Positions 8,019-16,260 of a DNA stretch of 50,158 nucleotides are shown here, piece by piece. The notes under the pieces are model-generated. The model had not been told where the DNA came from, ran no database searches, and saw nothing but the letters and a program-made list of their open reading frames with translations. The DNA is from Clostridia bacterium (GTDB lineage: Bacteria > Bacillota > Clostridia > Oscillospirales > Acutalibacteraceae): contig JAFTWB010000016.1 in NCBI GenBank assembly GCA_017465505.1, positions 1 through 50,158 of the forward strand, written 5' to 3'. Position numbers and translations under genes: made by a program. Each line of letters begins with the position of its first letter. Positions within the stretch are counted from its first letter, which is position 1.

Positions 8019-8306
8019 ATGTACGAAGACAAGACACTCACTTGCAAAGAATGCGGTAACGAATTTATTTTCTCCGCCGGCGAACAGGAGTTCTACGCAG
8101 AGAAAGGCTTTGTAAATGAGCCCCAGCGTTGCAAGGAATGCAGAATTGCACGCAAGAACGCAACAAGACCTGCAAGAGAGATGTTCACTACCGTTTGCGC
8201 TGAGTGCGGTGGCGAAGCAACTATCCCCTTCAGACCTATGGAGGGTAAGTCCTACTATTGCAGCGAATGCTTTGCCAAGAAGAAAGAGGCAGAGGCAGCA
8301 GAATAA
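8019..8306 (+). CDS. Zinc-ribbon domain protein (zf-trcl-like plus CxxC domain)
   Basis: 95 aa, cytoplasmic. Two zinc-binding modules are visible: CKEC near residue 10 paired with CKEC near residue 40 and separated by a FxAGEQEFYAEKGF helix, typical of the probable-zinc-ribbon family; then CAEC near residue 62 paired with CSEC near residue 82. The tail is rich in Glu, Ala and Lys. Biochemical function is unknown; such proteins are assumed to bind RNA, DNA or protein partners. A GAGGT site lies 8 nt before the ATG and a terminator follows. Confidence 0.85.
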   Translation: MYEDKTLTCKECGNEFIFSAGEQEFYAEKGFVNEPQRCKECRIARKNATRPAREMFTTVCAECGGEATIPFRPMEGKSYYCSECFAKKKEAEAAE

Positions 8307-8345
8307 TTTTTTCGGACTTTGATTCGATATATTATTTGTGAACAG

Positions 8346-8370
8346 GCACCCTGATTTTTCAGGGTGCTTT
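8346..8370 (+). terminator. Terminator after the zinc-ribbon gene
   Basis: GCACCCTG (8346-8353) pairs with CAGGGTGC (8360-8367) over a 6-nt loop, followed by a short T-rich tail. Confidence 0.75.
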
Positions 8371-8417
8371 CTGCATAATATTGCCAAGAAAAATATGTAG
8401 CTTTTTTTGTCAATATA

Positions 8418-8426
8418 TGCTATACT
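8418..8426 (+). promoter_or_regulatory. Extended -10 promoter of the DUF1858 gene
   Basis: TGC-TATACT forms an extended -10 element. The -35 region (TAGCTT at 8398-8403, 17-nt spacing) is poor, which fits an extended -10 promoter. Confidence 0.55.
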
Positions 8427-8461
8427 TAAAAAGTAAATTATAAAATTGGAGGAATTTTATT

Positions 8462-8662
8462 ATGGCAAAGATTACTAAAGATTCTATTATCGGTGACGTT
8501 CTTGATATGTACCCTCAGACTGCTGAGTTCTTTCTTGAAATCGGTATGCACTGCTTAGGCTGCCCCTCTGCAAGAGGCGAGTCTATCGAGATGGCTTGTG
8601 CAGTTCACGGCACAGACGCTGAGGCTCTTATTGCAAAAATCAACTCCGCTATCGGCGAGTAA
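8462..8662 (+). CDS. DUF1858 (hybrid-cluster-associated redox disulfide) protein
   Basis: 66 aa, a single DUF1858 domain. Members have a short alpha-helical fold and a redox pair, here HCLGCPSARGES near residues 30-40, and resemble the N-terminal domain of iron-sulfur repair protein ScdA/RIC. They are proposed to act in redox or iron-sulfur chemistry, but the partner is not known. No hybrid-cluster protein gene is in the window. The ATG is preceded by GGAGG with a 9-nt spacer. It is followed after 17 nt by trmK, probably in one transcript. Confidence 0.88.
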   Translation: MAKITKDSIIGDVLDMYPQTAEFFLEIGMHCLGCPSARGESIEMACAVHGTDAEALIAKINSAIGE

Positions 8663-8679
8663 GGTTAGTAAGGTTAGCA

Positions 8680-9339
8680 ATGCGTCCCCTTTTTACTCTT
8701 AACAACCGCCTCTCTCTTTGTGCACAAATGGTGCGTAAGGGAGTAAGAATTGCCGACATCGGCACAGACCACGCTTATCTGCCCGTATGGCTTGTCCGTG
8801 CGGGCTTTGTGCCCTTTGCTTTAGCCTGCGACATTAAGGCAGAGCCTCTTAAAGCAGGAGAGCTGACCATCAAAAAATACCACGCAGAGGATATGGTACA
8901 GACCCGCCTTTGCGACGGCCTTGACGATGTGAGAGCAGACGAAGTGGATGACATAATCATAGCAGGTATGGGCGGCGAAACCATTGTCCATATTCTCAGC
9001 AGTACAAGCTGGCTCAAAGACACCGAAAAGAGGCTGATTCTTCAGCCGATGTCAAAGCACGAATTGGTTATTGACTATCTTTACCAGAACGGCTTTGAGC
9101 TTAAAGAGCACCACTGCACAGTTTCTGAGGGCAAGATTTACACTGCCTTCTCGGCTCAATTTACAGGAAACAAAAAAGACTTTGATGAGCTTTTCACCTA
9201 CACAGGCCTGCTCAATAAAGACAATGAAGACCACCTGCGTTTTCTCCATTCAATCATAAATCATCTTGAGAAAAAATCAAAGGCAAACCCTCACTTCGGT
9301 GAGATTGCAAAAGAAATCAGAGAGAGGTTTTCCCTATGA
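8680..9339 (+). CDS. trmK: tRNA (adenine(22)-N1)-methyltransferase TrmK
   Basis: 219 aa class I SAM-dependent methyltransferase that makes m1A22 in tRNA in Gram-positive bacteria. The SAM motif is ADIGTDHAYLP near residues 25-35, with CDIK at the acidic end of strand 2 and IAGMGGETI near residue 95 as the family signature. The C-terminal coiled region is normal for the family. It overlaps the following Nif3-like gene by 4 nt (ATGA), a pairing (trmK-yqfO) also common next to sigA in Bacilli. The ribosome site is weak (AAGG). Confidence 0.93.
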   Translation: MRPLFTLNNRLSLCAQMVRKGVRIADIGTDHAYLPVWLVRAGFVPFALACDIKAEPLKAGELTIKKYHAEDMVQTRLCDGLDDVRADEVDDIIIAGMGGETIVHILSSTSWLKDTEKRLILQPMSKHELVIDYLYQNGFELKEHHCTVSEGKIYTAFSAQFTGNKKDFDELFTYTGLLNKDNEDHLRFLHSIINHLEKKSKANPHFGEIAKEIRERFSL

Positions 9340-10091
9340 CTAAAATCTGTGATATTGTAGATTTCTGCGAGGAGTTTGCTCCCTTTGACACCGCCGCAAG
9401 CTTTGATAACGTTGGGCTTTTAGTAGGAAGCGAAAACACAGAAATAACCAAAGCACTCCTTGCTCTGGACATCACCAAAGAAGTTATTGAGGAAGCAAAA
9501 GAAAAGGGTGCAGAGCTTATCATCAGCCACCACCCCGTTATCTTCACCCCTCTTAAAAGTATGAGTAGCAATAGCCTTCCTTATCTTCTGGCTAAAAATT
9601 CTCTCTCGGCACTGTGCCTGCACACTAACCTTGACATTGCTGTTAACACAGGGGTAAACCTCTGCCTCGCAGAAGCCCTTGAACTCACTAACATCACTTT
9701 TTACGAAGGAGAGTTTCTTGTTTCGGGCACTCTCGAAAAGGAGATGAGTGCAGAGAACTTTGCAAAATTTGCAAAGGAAAAGCTGGGCGCAAAGGCAGTG
9801 ACCTGTACCCTTAAGGAAAATATGGTTAAAACCGTGTTTATGTGCAGCGGAGCAGGCGGCAGTGAATTTATGAAAGCCGTAGAGCTTGGCGCTGACGCCT
9901 TTATTACAGGAGAAGCTCACCACCACAACTACCTTGAGAGTATCCACGAAAACGTCCCCTTAATTGTTGCAGGGCATTTCGAAACCGAAGACGTGGTTAT
10001 CACCCCTCTTAAAGACAAGCTCCAAAAGGAATTTAAAGACGTGGAGTTTATTAAATCCGAAAAGCTCAACTCTCCCCTTTATTTTCTTTAA
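9336..10091 (+). CDS. Nif3-like dinuclear metal-centre protein (YqfO family)
   Basis: 251 aa. The metal ligands of the Nif3 fold are all present: HHPVIF near residue 65, HTNLDIA near residue 97, and the C-terminal GEAHHHNYL and HFETE. Family members form toroidal hexamers with a di-metal site. Some are reported as GTP cyclohydrolase 1 type 2 (annotation transfer), but the physiological role is unclear. This protein lacks the central PII-like insertion of longer YqfO proteins. It is translationally coupled to trmK by the ATGA overlap and is followed by a strong terminator. Confidence 0.92.
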   Translation: MTKICDIVDFCEEFAPFDTAASFDNVGLLVGSENTEITKALLALDITKEVIEEAKEKGAELIISHHPVIFTPLKSMSSNSLPYLLAKNSLSALCLHTNLDIAVNTGVNLCLAEALELTNITFYEGEFLVSGTLEKEMSAENFAKFAKEKLGAKAVTCTLKENMVKTVFMCSGAGGSEFMKAVELGADAFITGEAHHHNYLESIHENVPLIVAGHFETEDVVITPLKDKLQKEFKDVEFIKSEKLNSPLYFL

Positions 10092-10115
10092 AATTTGCAT
10101 ACAATTAGTTTACCT

Positions 10116-10146
10116 ACCGCCGTTAGAAATTAACGGCGGTTTTTTC
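10116..10146 (+). terminator. Strong terminator after the trmK-nif3 operon
   Basis: ACCGCCGTTA (10116-10125) pairs with TAACGGCGGT (10131-10140) and is followed by six T. Confidence 0.93.
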
Positions 10147-10260
10147 GCCCTTTCCATTATGATAACTGACTAAAACGTTAATCTGAAATTTGTGTATATA
10201 ATCAATTGAATCTGCATTTTCAAATTGATATTATTAAACTAAAGAACAGAGGGTGAAATA

Positions 10261-10986
10261 ATGCAAATCTCAAAGAAAAAGTTTTACAAATCAGCAAAAA
10301 TCATTACATCAATTTTGTTTTTATTGATTTTAGTATACCTCTCTGTTGTGAATGTTTTTTCAGCAACTTTTTCTTCTAAAAATGATACCGATGTTGAAAG
10401 AATATGGAAAGACGTAGCTATTCAATCAGCAGAAAACAGGCTCTCACAAGATATGATTGTAAGCTTTGATATTTCTGAAAGCGAAAACATTCTCATTGCA
10501 ACAGAAAACGAAATGATACACTTGATGGATTCCAACGGCAATTTGTTGAGTACTTTTACTTTCTATATGGATGGAAGTTATTATGTTCAATGGGCTGAAA
10601 ATAATATAATGTTACTTGCAGAAAGAGGTCGTTTTGCTATTGAATTTACTTCAGAAGGAGAACTTATCGATATATACACTATGGATGATTCTTCGGCAGG
10701 TTCTTATCTGCGAAATTTAAGAGAAAAGAAAACCATTACTGTTAACGACAACACCTATGCCGTATCCAAGGATATGGGCTTTATCTCCGCATTTTTAAGC
10801 GGATATTCATACACCACACTCACAAAAACAGACAGCACAGGTAATCAACTCAGACTCTACGACGTCAGTGCTACTCAGTCACGAAATTCCGCAATTAAAT
10901 GGATTGTTATTTTCAGTTTCGTAGCTTTGGTTGTGCTTATCTTTGTGGGAAGTATGGTTTCTTATTTCAAAAACAGAAGACGATAA
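10261..10986 (+). CDS. Uncharacterised membrane protein, paralogue 1 of a tandem pair
   Basis: 241 aa, function not recognised. A transmembrane helix spans about residues 12-34, a large region predicted to be outside the cell follows (35-210), and a second helix lies at about 213-233 before a basic tail (KNRRR). The outer part shows repeated strand patterns (LIATENEMIHLMDSNGNLLS, then a similar AERGRFAIEFTSEGELI) resembling blades of a beta-propeller. It shares order and motifs with the next gene: an ERIWKD/HKVWDS start, SGYSYTTLTKTDSTGN, and a C-terminal helix. The region is more AT-rich and uses codons differently from its neighbours, hinting at later acquisition. The ATG has GAGGGTGA upstream. 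Confidence 0.75.
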   Translation: MQISKKKFYKSAKIITSILFLLILVYLSVVNVFSATFSSKNDTDVERIWKDVAIQSAENRLSQDMIVSFDISESENILIATENEMIHLMDSNGNLLSTFTFYMDGSYYVQWAENNIMLLAERGRFAIEFTSEGELIDIYTMDDSSAGSYLRNLREKKTITVNDNTYAVSKDMGFISAFLSGYSYTTLTKTDSTGNQLRLYDVSATQSRNSAIKWIVIFSFVALVVLIFVGSMVSYFKNRRR

Positions 10987-11010
10987 CAAAAAACGGCGGT
11001 GGAAATGATA

Positions 11011-11742
11011 ATGACTTACGCTAAAAAAAGAATTGTTGTTTTTGTATTTTCTTTTTTATTTTTGTGTTTATTTATCGCACCTGTTTGCAAAGCGTCAACA
11101 GAATATGGCTACGAAGTATATTCTCTTGATAATGAAAAAATCCATAAAGTCTGGGACTCTTTTGATATCGTTTTAACCAATGAAATCACAGCCGATTGTG
11201 CAGTTGTGAATTTTGCCGTTTCTACGGACGAATATGTTGCAATTCTCACAACCAATGATAGAATCACCGTCTTTGATGAAAGGGGAAATATTTACAGAAG
11301 ATTTTCCTTTTCCGACCCTGGAACTTCTTACGTCGGCTGGAACGGCAACAACCTGTTGTTGTTTACAGTGAGAGGAGATAAAATTATCGAGTTTACTTTA
11401 GAAGGAGAATGTGTTAACGTTGTCGGTTTAAGTCAGGATTACGGCATAAGTATATGGGAAAACATAAAGAAGCAAACGTCAGTTCAAACCCCAAAATACA
11501 AGTATGAGCTGACTAAAGATATGGGCGGATTATTCAATTTCTTTTCAGGGTACACATATAACACTCTCTCAAAAACAGATAATTCAGGAAACACCACCAT
11601 TATATATGATGTAAACTCTTTTCAGACCGGCAAATCAATTGTGATTCTGGGGATTATTGCTCTTATTGCCTGCACAGTTCCTGTTATTGTAGTTTATAAA
11701 GTCAGAGAATTTAAAGCACAGAACAAACAAAATAACCGATAA
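11011..11742 (+). CDS. Uncharacterised membrane protein, paralogue 2 of a tandem pair
   Basis: 243 aa, function not recognised; a diverged duplicate of the gene at 10261. A signal-like helix (about residues 7-27) precedes the outer domain, with strand repeats VAILTTNDRITVFDERGN and LLFTVRGDKIIEFTLEGE. The shared YTYNTLSKTDNSGN segment is followed by a C-terminal helix (about 210-230) and a polar tail. Both copies have the layout helix, blade-like repeats, Tyr/Thr motif, helix. The ATG at 11011 is chosen because GGTGG lies about 8 nt upstream; a GTG at 10999 has no site. Only 24 nt separates the genes, so they form one operon closed by a terminator. Confidence 0.75.
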   Translation: MTYAKKRIVVFVFSFLFLCLFIAPVCKASTEYGYEVYSLDNEKIHKVWDSFDIVLTNEITADCAVVNFAVSTDEYVAILTTNDRITVFDERGNIYRRFSFSDPGTSYVGWNGNNLLLFTVRGDKIIEFTLEGECVNVVGLSQDYGISIWENIKKQTSVQTPKYKYELTKDMGGLFNFFSGYTYNTLSKTDNSGNTTIIYDVNSFQTGKSIVILGIIALIACTVPVIVVYKVREFKAQNKQNNR

Positions 11743-11773
11743 TAATGAATCTCCGATTCTGACGCTGAAACAC

Positions 11774-11812
11774 GCGGCTGCCTCACCGATTTGTTGAGGC
11801 AGTCGCTTTTTT
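11774..11812 (+). terminator. Strong terminator after the tandem pair
   Basis: GCGGCTGCCTCA (11774-11785) pairs with TGAGGCAGTCGC (11795-11806) with one G-U pair and is followed by six T. Confidence 0.93.
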
Positions 11813-11873
11813 ATACAAAAATTAAAAATATTTAAGAACTGAAAAAATACTGTAACAAAATATGCAAAAAAGA

Positions 11874-11902
11874 TTGCAAAAACCACTACATTTTGATATA
11901 AT
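11874..11902 (+). promoter_or_regulatory. trmB operon promoter
   Basis: TTGCAA (11874-11879) and TATAAT (11897-11902) are separated by 17 nt, about 52 nt before trmB. Confidence 0.85.
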
Positions 11903-11954
11903 TACTTTATATAAGTGTAACTATATCTCAAAATATTGTGTTTAAGGTGATTTT

Positions 11955-12614
11955 GTGCGAATCCGTAAAAAGAAATGGGCAAGACCTGAGCTTGACGCCT
12001 GCGATTTCTTCGTTAACAACCCCGAAGAGCACAGGGGCAAATGGGCAGATTTTTTCTGTGAAAAGAAACCTGTTGAGCTTGAGGTTGGCTGCGGCAAAGG
12101 CACTTTTGTTGCTGAAAAAGCCCTGAGAAATCCTGATATAAATTTCATTGCTATGGACATCAAAAGCGATATGCTGGGTGTTGCAAGGCGTAACATTGTA
12201 AAACGCTTTGAAGCAGAAAACCGTGAGGTAAAAAACATCGCTTTGGTTGCTTTTAATGTCGATTTGATTTTCAAAGTTATTTCCGAAGATGACAAAATTG
12301 ACAGAATTTATATAAACTTCTGTAACCCTTGGCCCCGTGGCAAACACAACAAGCGTCGCCTCACTCATCCTACCAAGCTTGAGCTTTACAAGTCCTTCCT
12401 TAAAAAAGGCGGCGAGATTCACTTCAAAACCGACAACGACCAGCTTTTCGACGACAGCCTTGAGTATTTCAAGGAGTCAGGCTTTGAGCTTGTAAGGGTT
12501 GAGCGTGATTTACACTCAAGCGATGTTCAGGGCAATATTGTAACCGAGCACGAAAAGATGTTCTCCGACGAGGGCATTTTAATCAAATATCTTATTGCAA
12601 GGTATCCTCTATGA
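11955..12614 (+). CDS. trmB: tRNA (guanosine(46)-N7)-methyltransferase TrmB
   Basis: 219 aa SAM-dependent enzyme that forms m7G46 in the variable loop of tRNA. The SAM motif EVGCGKGTF is near residue 47, AMDIKSD gives the acidic ribose contact, and the family signature FCNPWPRGKHNKRRL lies near residues 127-141. The GTG start at 11955 is preceded by AAGGTGA. The last 4 nt overlap the start of the next lipoprotein gene (ATGA), so they are translationally coupled, although no functional link is obvious. Confidence 0.95.
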   Translation: MRIRKKKWARPELDACDFFVNNPEEHRGKWADFFCEKKPVELEVGCGKGTFVAEKALRNPDINFIAMDIKSDMLGVARRNIVKRFEAENREVKNIALVAFNVDLIFKVISEDDKIDRIYINFCNPWPRGKHNKRRLTHPTKLELYKSFLKKGGEIHFKTDNDQLFDDSLEYFKESGFELVRVERDLHSSDVQGNIVTEHEKMFSDEGILIKYLIARYPL

Positions 12615-13918
12615 AAAAGAAAATCTTAAGTCTTATAGGGACAGGGCTTTTGTCTCTGTCTTTGGCAGGGTGTTCCTCGGTGGGGCTTTCTGTGGACAAG
12701 CTTATGCACCCACCCAAGGCTGTGGGTGATAAGGCGGAAATCCAGACCCTTATCGACTCTGTGGCAGGAGAGGGTTACACCCTTAAATATCCCCAGAGCG
12801 GCTCTTACCGCTCGGCAATTACTATGAAGGATATCGACTCCGACTCCGAGGAAGAGGCTATTGCCTTTTATCTGCCTCAGGGAGATATCGCCACTGTCCA
12901 TATGCTTGTTATGGATAATATTGATGAAAAGTGGCAGTCTGTGGGTAACTTCAAAAGCCAGAGCACTGCGGTGGAAAGCCTTAATTTCTGCGACCTTGAC
13001 GGCAACGGACTTCTTGAAATCGTAACAAGCTGGAAGACCTTTACCGCTAACGTAAACCAGCTCAGCTACTGTATTTACGAAGAAAACAAAACCCGTGAAG
13101 TTCCCTGTGAGTACACTGCCTCAAGCATTCTGTGGGGTGACTTTACAGAAGAGAATGGTGACGAGCTTATGCTTCTCTCCCTTGCTTCCACAGAAACTCA
13201 GGCAAGTGCAACTCTTCTTGACTTAAACGAAAACAAAAGCGAGCTCACTTTAACAGGCACAACAGAGCTTAACGCAGATGTTGCTTCCTACGCCTCTTTG
13301 CAGGTGGGCAATGTTTTCGAAAATCAGGTGGGTGCGGTTATTGACGGCTGTACCCTTACGGGAGAATACACCACCCAGCTTCTATACTTCAACAGTTATT
13401 TCGATTCTTTGGAGCGAATCAGCTTTACAGAGGACGTTGTGTATAACCAGAAGCTGAGAAGCTACCCTGTTATGTCCGAGGATGTAAACAACGACTCTGT
13501 TATTGAAGTACCCTCGGCTTTCAAACACAAGATTGAAAAGGACCGCACCGATGTTGCGGCGGCTGCCGACCTTTACTGGTGTCAGCAGACTCAGTCGGGC
13601 ACTGTGCTCCTTATAAAACGTGAAACCGCAAGCTTTGCCTACGGCTTCACCTTTGAGATTCCCAAGAGCTGGGATTTTGAATTTACCGCTCTGACTAATC
13701 ACGACACAGGCGAGGTCACCTTCTACAAATGGGAAAAGGACATGTGCTCCTCCCCTATGCTTACTTTCAGAATCTTTGACAAAGAAAAGGCTGAAAGCAC
13801 CACGGGCTACACTGTTTTGCAGGAAACCGACACACGCATTTATACCTATATAACTTACGAAGATACAGACCTTAACCTAAAGGAAAGCGAGATTAAAAAC
13901 GCTTTCGCTCTTATGTAA
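12611..13918 (+). CDS. Uncharacterised secreted lipoprotein (FG-GAP/VCBS-like repeats)
   Basis: 435 aa. A lipoprotein signal peptide with lipobox LSLAGC places the mature N-terminal Cys at residue 21, so the protein is tethered to the outer face of the membrane. The N-terminal half contains Asp-rich strand segments such as MKDIDSDSEEEAIAFY, FCDLDGNGLLEIV and WGDFTEENGDELML, which look like calcium-binding FG-GAP/VCBS beta-propeller repeats. The C-terminal part (about 340-430) is a separate domain of unknown type. It lies between trmB and a two-component system, with 39 nt to the response regulator, so it may be a sensor-associated or regulated lipoprotein; that is inference. Confidence 0.8.
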   Translation: MKKKILSLIGTGLLSLSLAGCSSVGLSVDKLMHPPKAVGDKAEIQTLIDSVAGEGYTLKYPQSGSYRSAITMKDIDSDSEEEAIAFYLPQGDIATVHMLVMDNIDEKWQSVGNFKSQSTAVESLNFCDLDGNGLLEIVTSWKTFTANVNQLSYCIYEENKTREVPCEYTASSILWGDFTEENGDELMLLSLASTETQASATLLDLNENKSELTLTGTTELNADVASYASLQVGNVFENQVGAVIDGCTLTGEYTTQLLYFNSYFDSLERISFTEDVVYNQKLRSYPVMSEDVNNDSVIEVPSAFKHKIEKDRTDVAAAADLYWCQQTQSGTVLLIKRETASFAYGFTFEIPKSWDFEFTALTNHDTGEVTFYKWEKDMCSSPMLTFRIFDKEKAESTTGYTVLQETDTRIYTYITYEDTDLNLKESEIKNAFALM

Positions 13919-13957
13919 AAATATATCCCTATAAATGAACGAAACGGAGGTTATGAT

Positions 13958-14659
13958 ATGAAAAAAATTCTTGTTTGCGAGGACGAGGCGGCTATCCGTG
14001 ATTTTGTTGTTATCAACTTAAGACGTGCAGGCTACGACGTAGTAGAGGCTGACTGCGGTGAGGTTGCCTTGCAGAAATACGAAGAGCACAAAGGCGACTT
14101 TGACGTTGCCATTCTTGACATTATGATGCCCGGTATTGACGGCTTGCAGGTTTGCAAGGAGCTGAGAAACAAAAACGGCAACATCGGTATTATTATGCTC
14201 TCTGCAAGAACTCAGGAAATGGACAAGGTAACAGGTCTTATGCTTGGTGCAGACGACTATGTGACAAAGCCCTTCTCTCCCTCTGAGCTTACCGCCAGAG
14301 TTGACTCTCTTTACCGACGTGTTGCACTTTCCGAGCAGAAAAACGAGAACAACTTCAAGGAAGAGCTTAAGTCGGGTATCTTCACCCTCAACTTAAGAAA
14401 CCGCACTCTCACCAAAAACGGCACAGTTATCGAGCTGACTCAGGTGGAGTTTCAGATTATGGAATATTTCTTCTCCAATCCTCAGATGGCTCTGGACAGA
14501 ACCGACATCCTAAACCACGTCTGGGGTGAGGCTTACGTTGGCGAAGAAAAAATCGTGGACGTAAACATCCGCCGCCTGAGAATGAAGGTAGAAGACGAAC
14601 CCTCTAACCCCAAGTTCATTGTTACAGTATGGGGTCTGGGCTATAAATGGGACGCTTGA
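13958..14659 (+). CDS. OmpR/PhoB-family response regulator
   Basis: 233 aa. The receiver domain (1-120) has the acidic pocket CEDE, phospho-acceptor Asp54 in AILDIMMPG, Ser82 and Lys104 in VTKPFSP. The winged-helix DNA-binding domain (about 135-232) ends with the family VTVWGLGYKW. A GGAGG site precedes the ATG. The cognate kinase is almost certainly the gene at 14834, but the pair is split by a 174-nt gap filled with a hairpin array whose first stem includes the stop codon of this gene. PhoP/WalR-like cell-envelope or phosphate control is possible; the target cannot be told. Confidence 0.93.
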   Translation: MKKILVCEDEAAIRDFVVINLRRAGYDVVEADCGEVALQKYEEHKGDFDVAILDIMMPGIDGLQVCKELRNKNGNIGIIMLSARTQEMDKVTGLMLGADDYVTKPFSPSELTARVDSLYRRVALSEQKNENNFKEELKSGIFTLNLRNRTLTKNGTVIELTQVEFQIMEYFFSNPQMALDRTDILNHVWGEAYVGEEKIVDVNIRRLRMKVEDEPSNPKFIVTVWGLGYKWDA

Positions 14660-14795
14660 GCCTGACGCCACGGTTGGCTCAGGCGTGATGTATTGCTTAC
14701 GCAATATGATGATGGCTGACACCATATGATGTTTTGCTTCGCAAAATGATATATTTGCCCATAGCAAATATTAAGGGTCGCTTCGCTCCAGATTT
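14657..14795 (-). repeat. Modular hairpin array B between response regulator and kinase
   Basis: It begins with TGAGCC (14657-14662, including the TGA stop) pairing with GGCTCA (14676-14681). Then come ATTGC-TTAC-GCAAT, ATGG-CTGACA-CCAT, TTTTGC-TTC-GCAAAA and ATTTGC-CCATA-GCAAAT, joined by ATGATG-type linkers (the reverse complement of CATCAT). It ends in GGTCGCTTCGCTCC, a module also found in array A. Confidence 0.8.
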
Positions 14796-14833
14796 ATAAT
14801 TTTTTAATCACATCCGCTTTTTGGAGGAAATAA

Positions 14834-16237
14834 ATGTTCAAAGGCATTACCAAGCGTTGGGTGCTCAACACCCTGCTTGTTGTTATTGTGGTTGTTTTGT
14901 TTGTTGTGTTCTGCCTTTCCTACGGTGTAAGGATTTACTACTACCACTCCGTCAGCCAGACTCTTAATTCTGCCAGTGCAGAATTTTCCGATGTGCTGGA
15001 GGACTACACAACAGATTACTCAACCTTCATTTCCACCGCTCGGGGTTATGTAGAAAACTTCGACGGCAAGGAGAAAATGGAAATCACCGCCATCGACTCC
15101 TTTGGTAAGGTTATTATTACATCAACAGGCTTTACTCCCGACTCTACGGAGCAAATGCCCGACTATCAGAAAGCCATAAACGAAAACCTCAGCTTTTACG
15201 AGTGGACAGGCAGGCTCTCTTCAAAAGAAAACGTCAAGGCAATGACCCGACTTGTGAGAGATTCCGATGGTGAGGTTATAGGTGCAGTAAGGTGTGTTAT
15301 CTCTCTTGCTGACATTGACCGCACAGTAAGCGTTGCCATTATCAGCTTTTGCTGTGTGGGTCTTCTGGTTATTACCCTTGTGGTTTTCTCAGGGCTTTAC
15401 TTTATCCGCTCAATTGTTAACCCTGTCAGGGAGCTTTCCGAAACTGCAAAGAAAATCGCTCAGGGCGACTTCAACGCAAAAATCGAGAAAAGCCACGACG
15501 ACGAAATCGGCGATTTGTGCGACTCTATCAACTATATGGCCACAGAGCTTGCCGCTTCCGACAGACTTAAAAACGACTTTATCTCAAGTGTTTCCCACGA
15601 GCTGAGGACTCCTCTCACCGCCATTAAGGGCTGGGCTGAAACTATGCAGTACTGCGGAAGCGTGGACAAGGAAACCTTCGACAAGGGTATGGACATTATA
15701 GTCAAGGAATCCTCCCGTCTTACATCAATCGTTGAGGAGCTTCTGGACTTTTCACGTCTTCAGAGCGGCAGAATGGTGCTTATGCGTGAAAAGCTGGACA
15801 TTCTGGCAGAGCTGGACGAGGTTCTGTATATGATGAAAGACAGAGCCATAAGCGAAGAAAAACATCTTCTCTACGACAAACCCGAAATTATGCCACCTGT
15901 TTTTGGCGACAAAAACAAGCTCAGGCAGGTTTTCATAAATATTATTGACAATGCCCTCAAGTACACACAAAACGAAGGTGTGGTAGGTATTCAGGTGCTG
16001 GATTTTACCGACTCTGTTCACGTTGTTGTTACAGACACAGGCTGCGGTATTGCTCCCGATGACCTGCCAAGAATCAAAGATAAGTTCTACAAAGCAAACC
16101 AAAATGTCCGAGGCTCAGGTATCGGTCTTGCCATTGCTGATGAGATTATCGCTCTTCACGGCGGCACTCTTGAAATCGAAAGCGGTATCGGCGTTGGCAC
16201 AACAGTGACAATCGCTATTCCCACCGCCAAGGACTAA
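14834..16237 (+). CDS. Membrane sensor histidine kinase
   Basis: 467 aa. Transmembrane helix 1 (about residues 11-35), an extracytoplasmic sensor of about 130 residues (PAS/Cache-like; not recognised further), transmembrane helix 2 (about 166-191), HAMP (192-245), HisKA with phospho-acceptor His255 in SSVSHELRTPL, and a HATPase domain with N box NIIDNALKYT, G1 DTGCGIA and G2 GSGIGLAIA. It is the cognate of the OmpR-type regulator just upstream, resembling PhoR/WalK-type kinases in layout. TTTGGAGG precedes the ATG. Because array B separates it from its partner, read-through or an internal promoter must supply its mRNA. Confidence 0.93.
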   Translation: MFKGITKRWVLNTLLVVIVVVLFVVFCLSYGVRIYYYHSVSQTLNSASAEFSDVLEDYTTDYSTFISTARGYVENFDGKEKMEITAIDSFGKVIITSTGFTPDSTEQMPDYQKAINENLSFYEWTGRLSSKENVKAMTRLVRDSDGEVIGAVRCVISLADIDRTVSVAIISFCCVGLLVITLVVFSGLYFIRSIVNPVRELSETAKKIAQGDFNAKIEKSHDDEIGDLCDSINYMATELAASDRLKNDFISSVSHELRTPLTAIKGWAETMQYCGSVDKETFDKGMDIIVKESSRLTSIVEELLDFSRLQSGRMVLMREKLDILAELDEVLYMMKDRAISEEKHLLYDKPEIMPPVFGDKNKLRQVFINIIDNALKYTQNEGVVGIQVLDFTDSVHVVVTDTGCGIAPDDLPRIKDKFYKANQNVRGSGIGLAIADEIIALHGGTLEIESGIGVGTTVTIAIPTAKD

Positions 16238-16260
16238 TAAACGAAAGGAAGGTATGTGTT

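Noticed and set aside
10195-10260. Promoter for the tandem paralogues
   Set aside because: A TATAAT is present near 10193, but no acceptable -35 box at 16-18 nt; not called.
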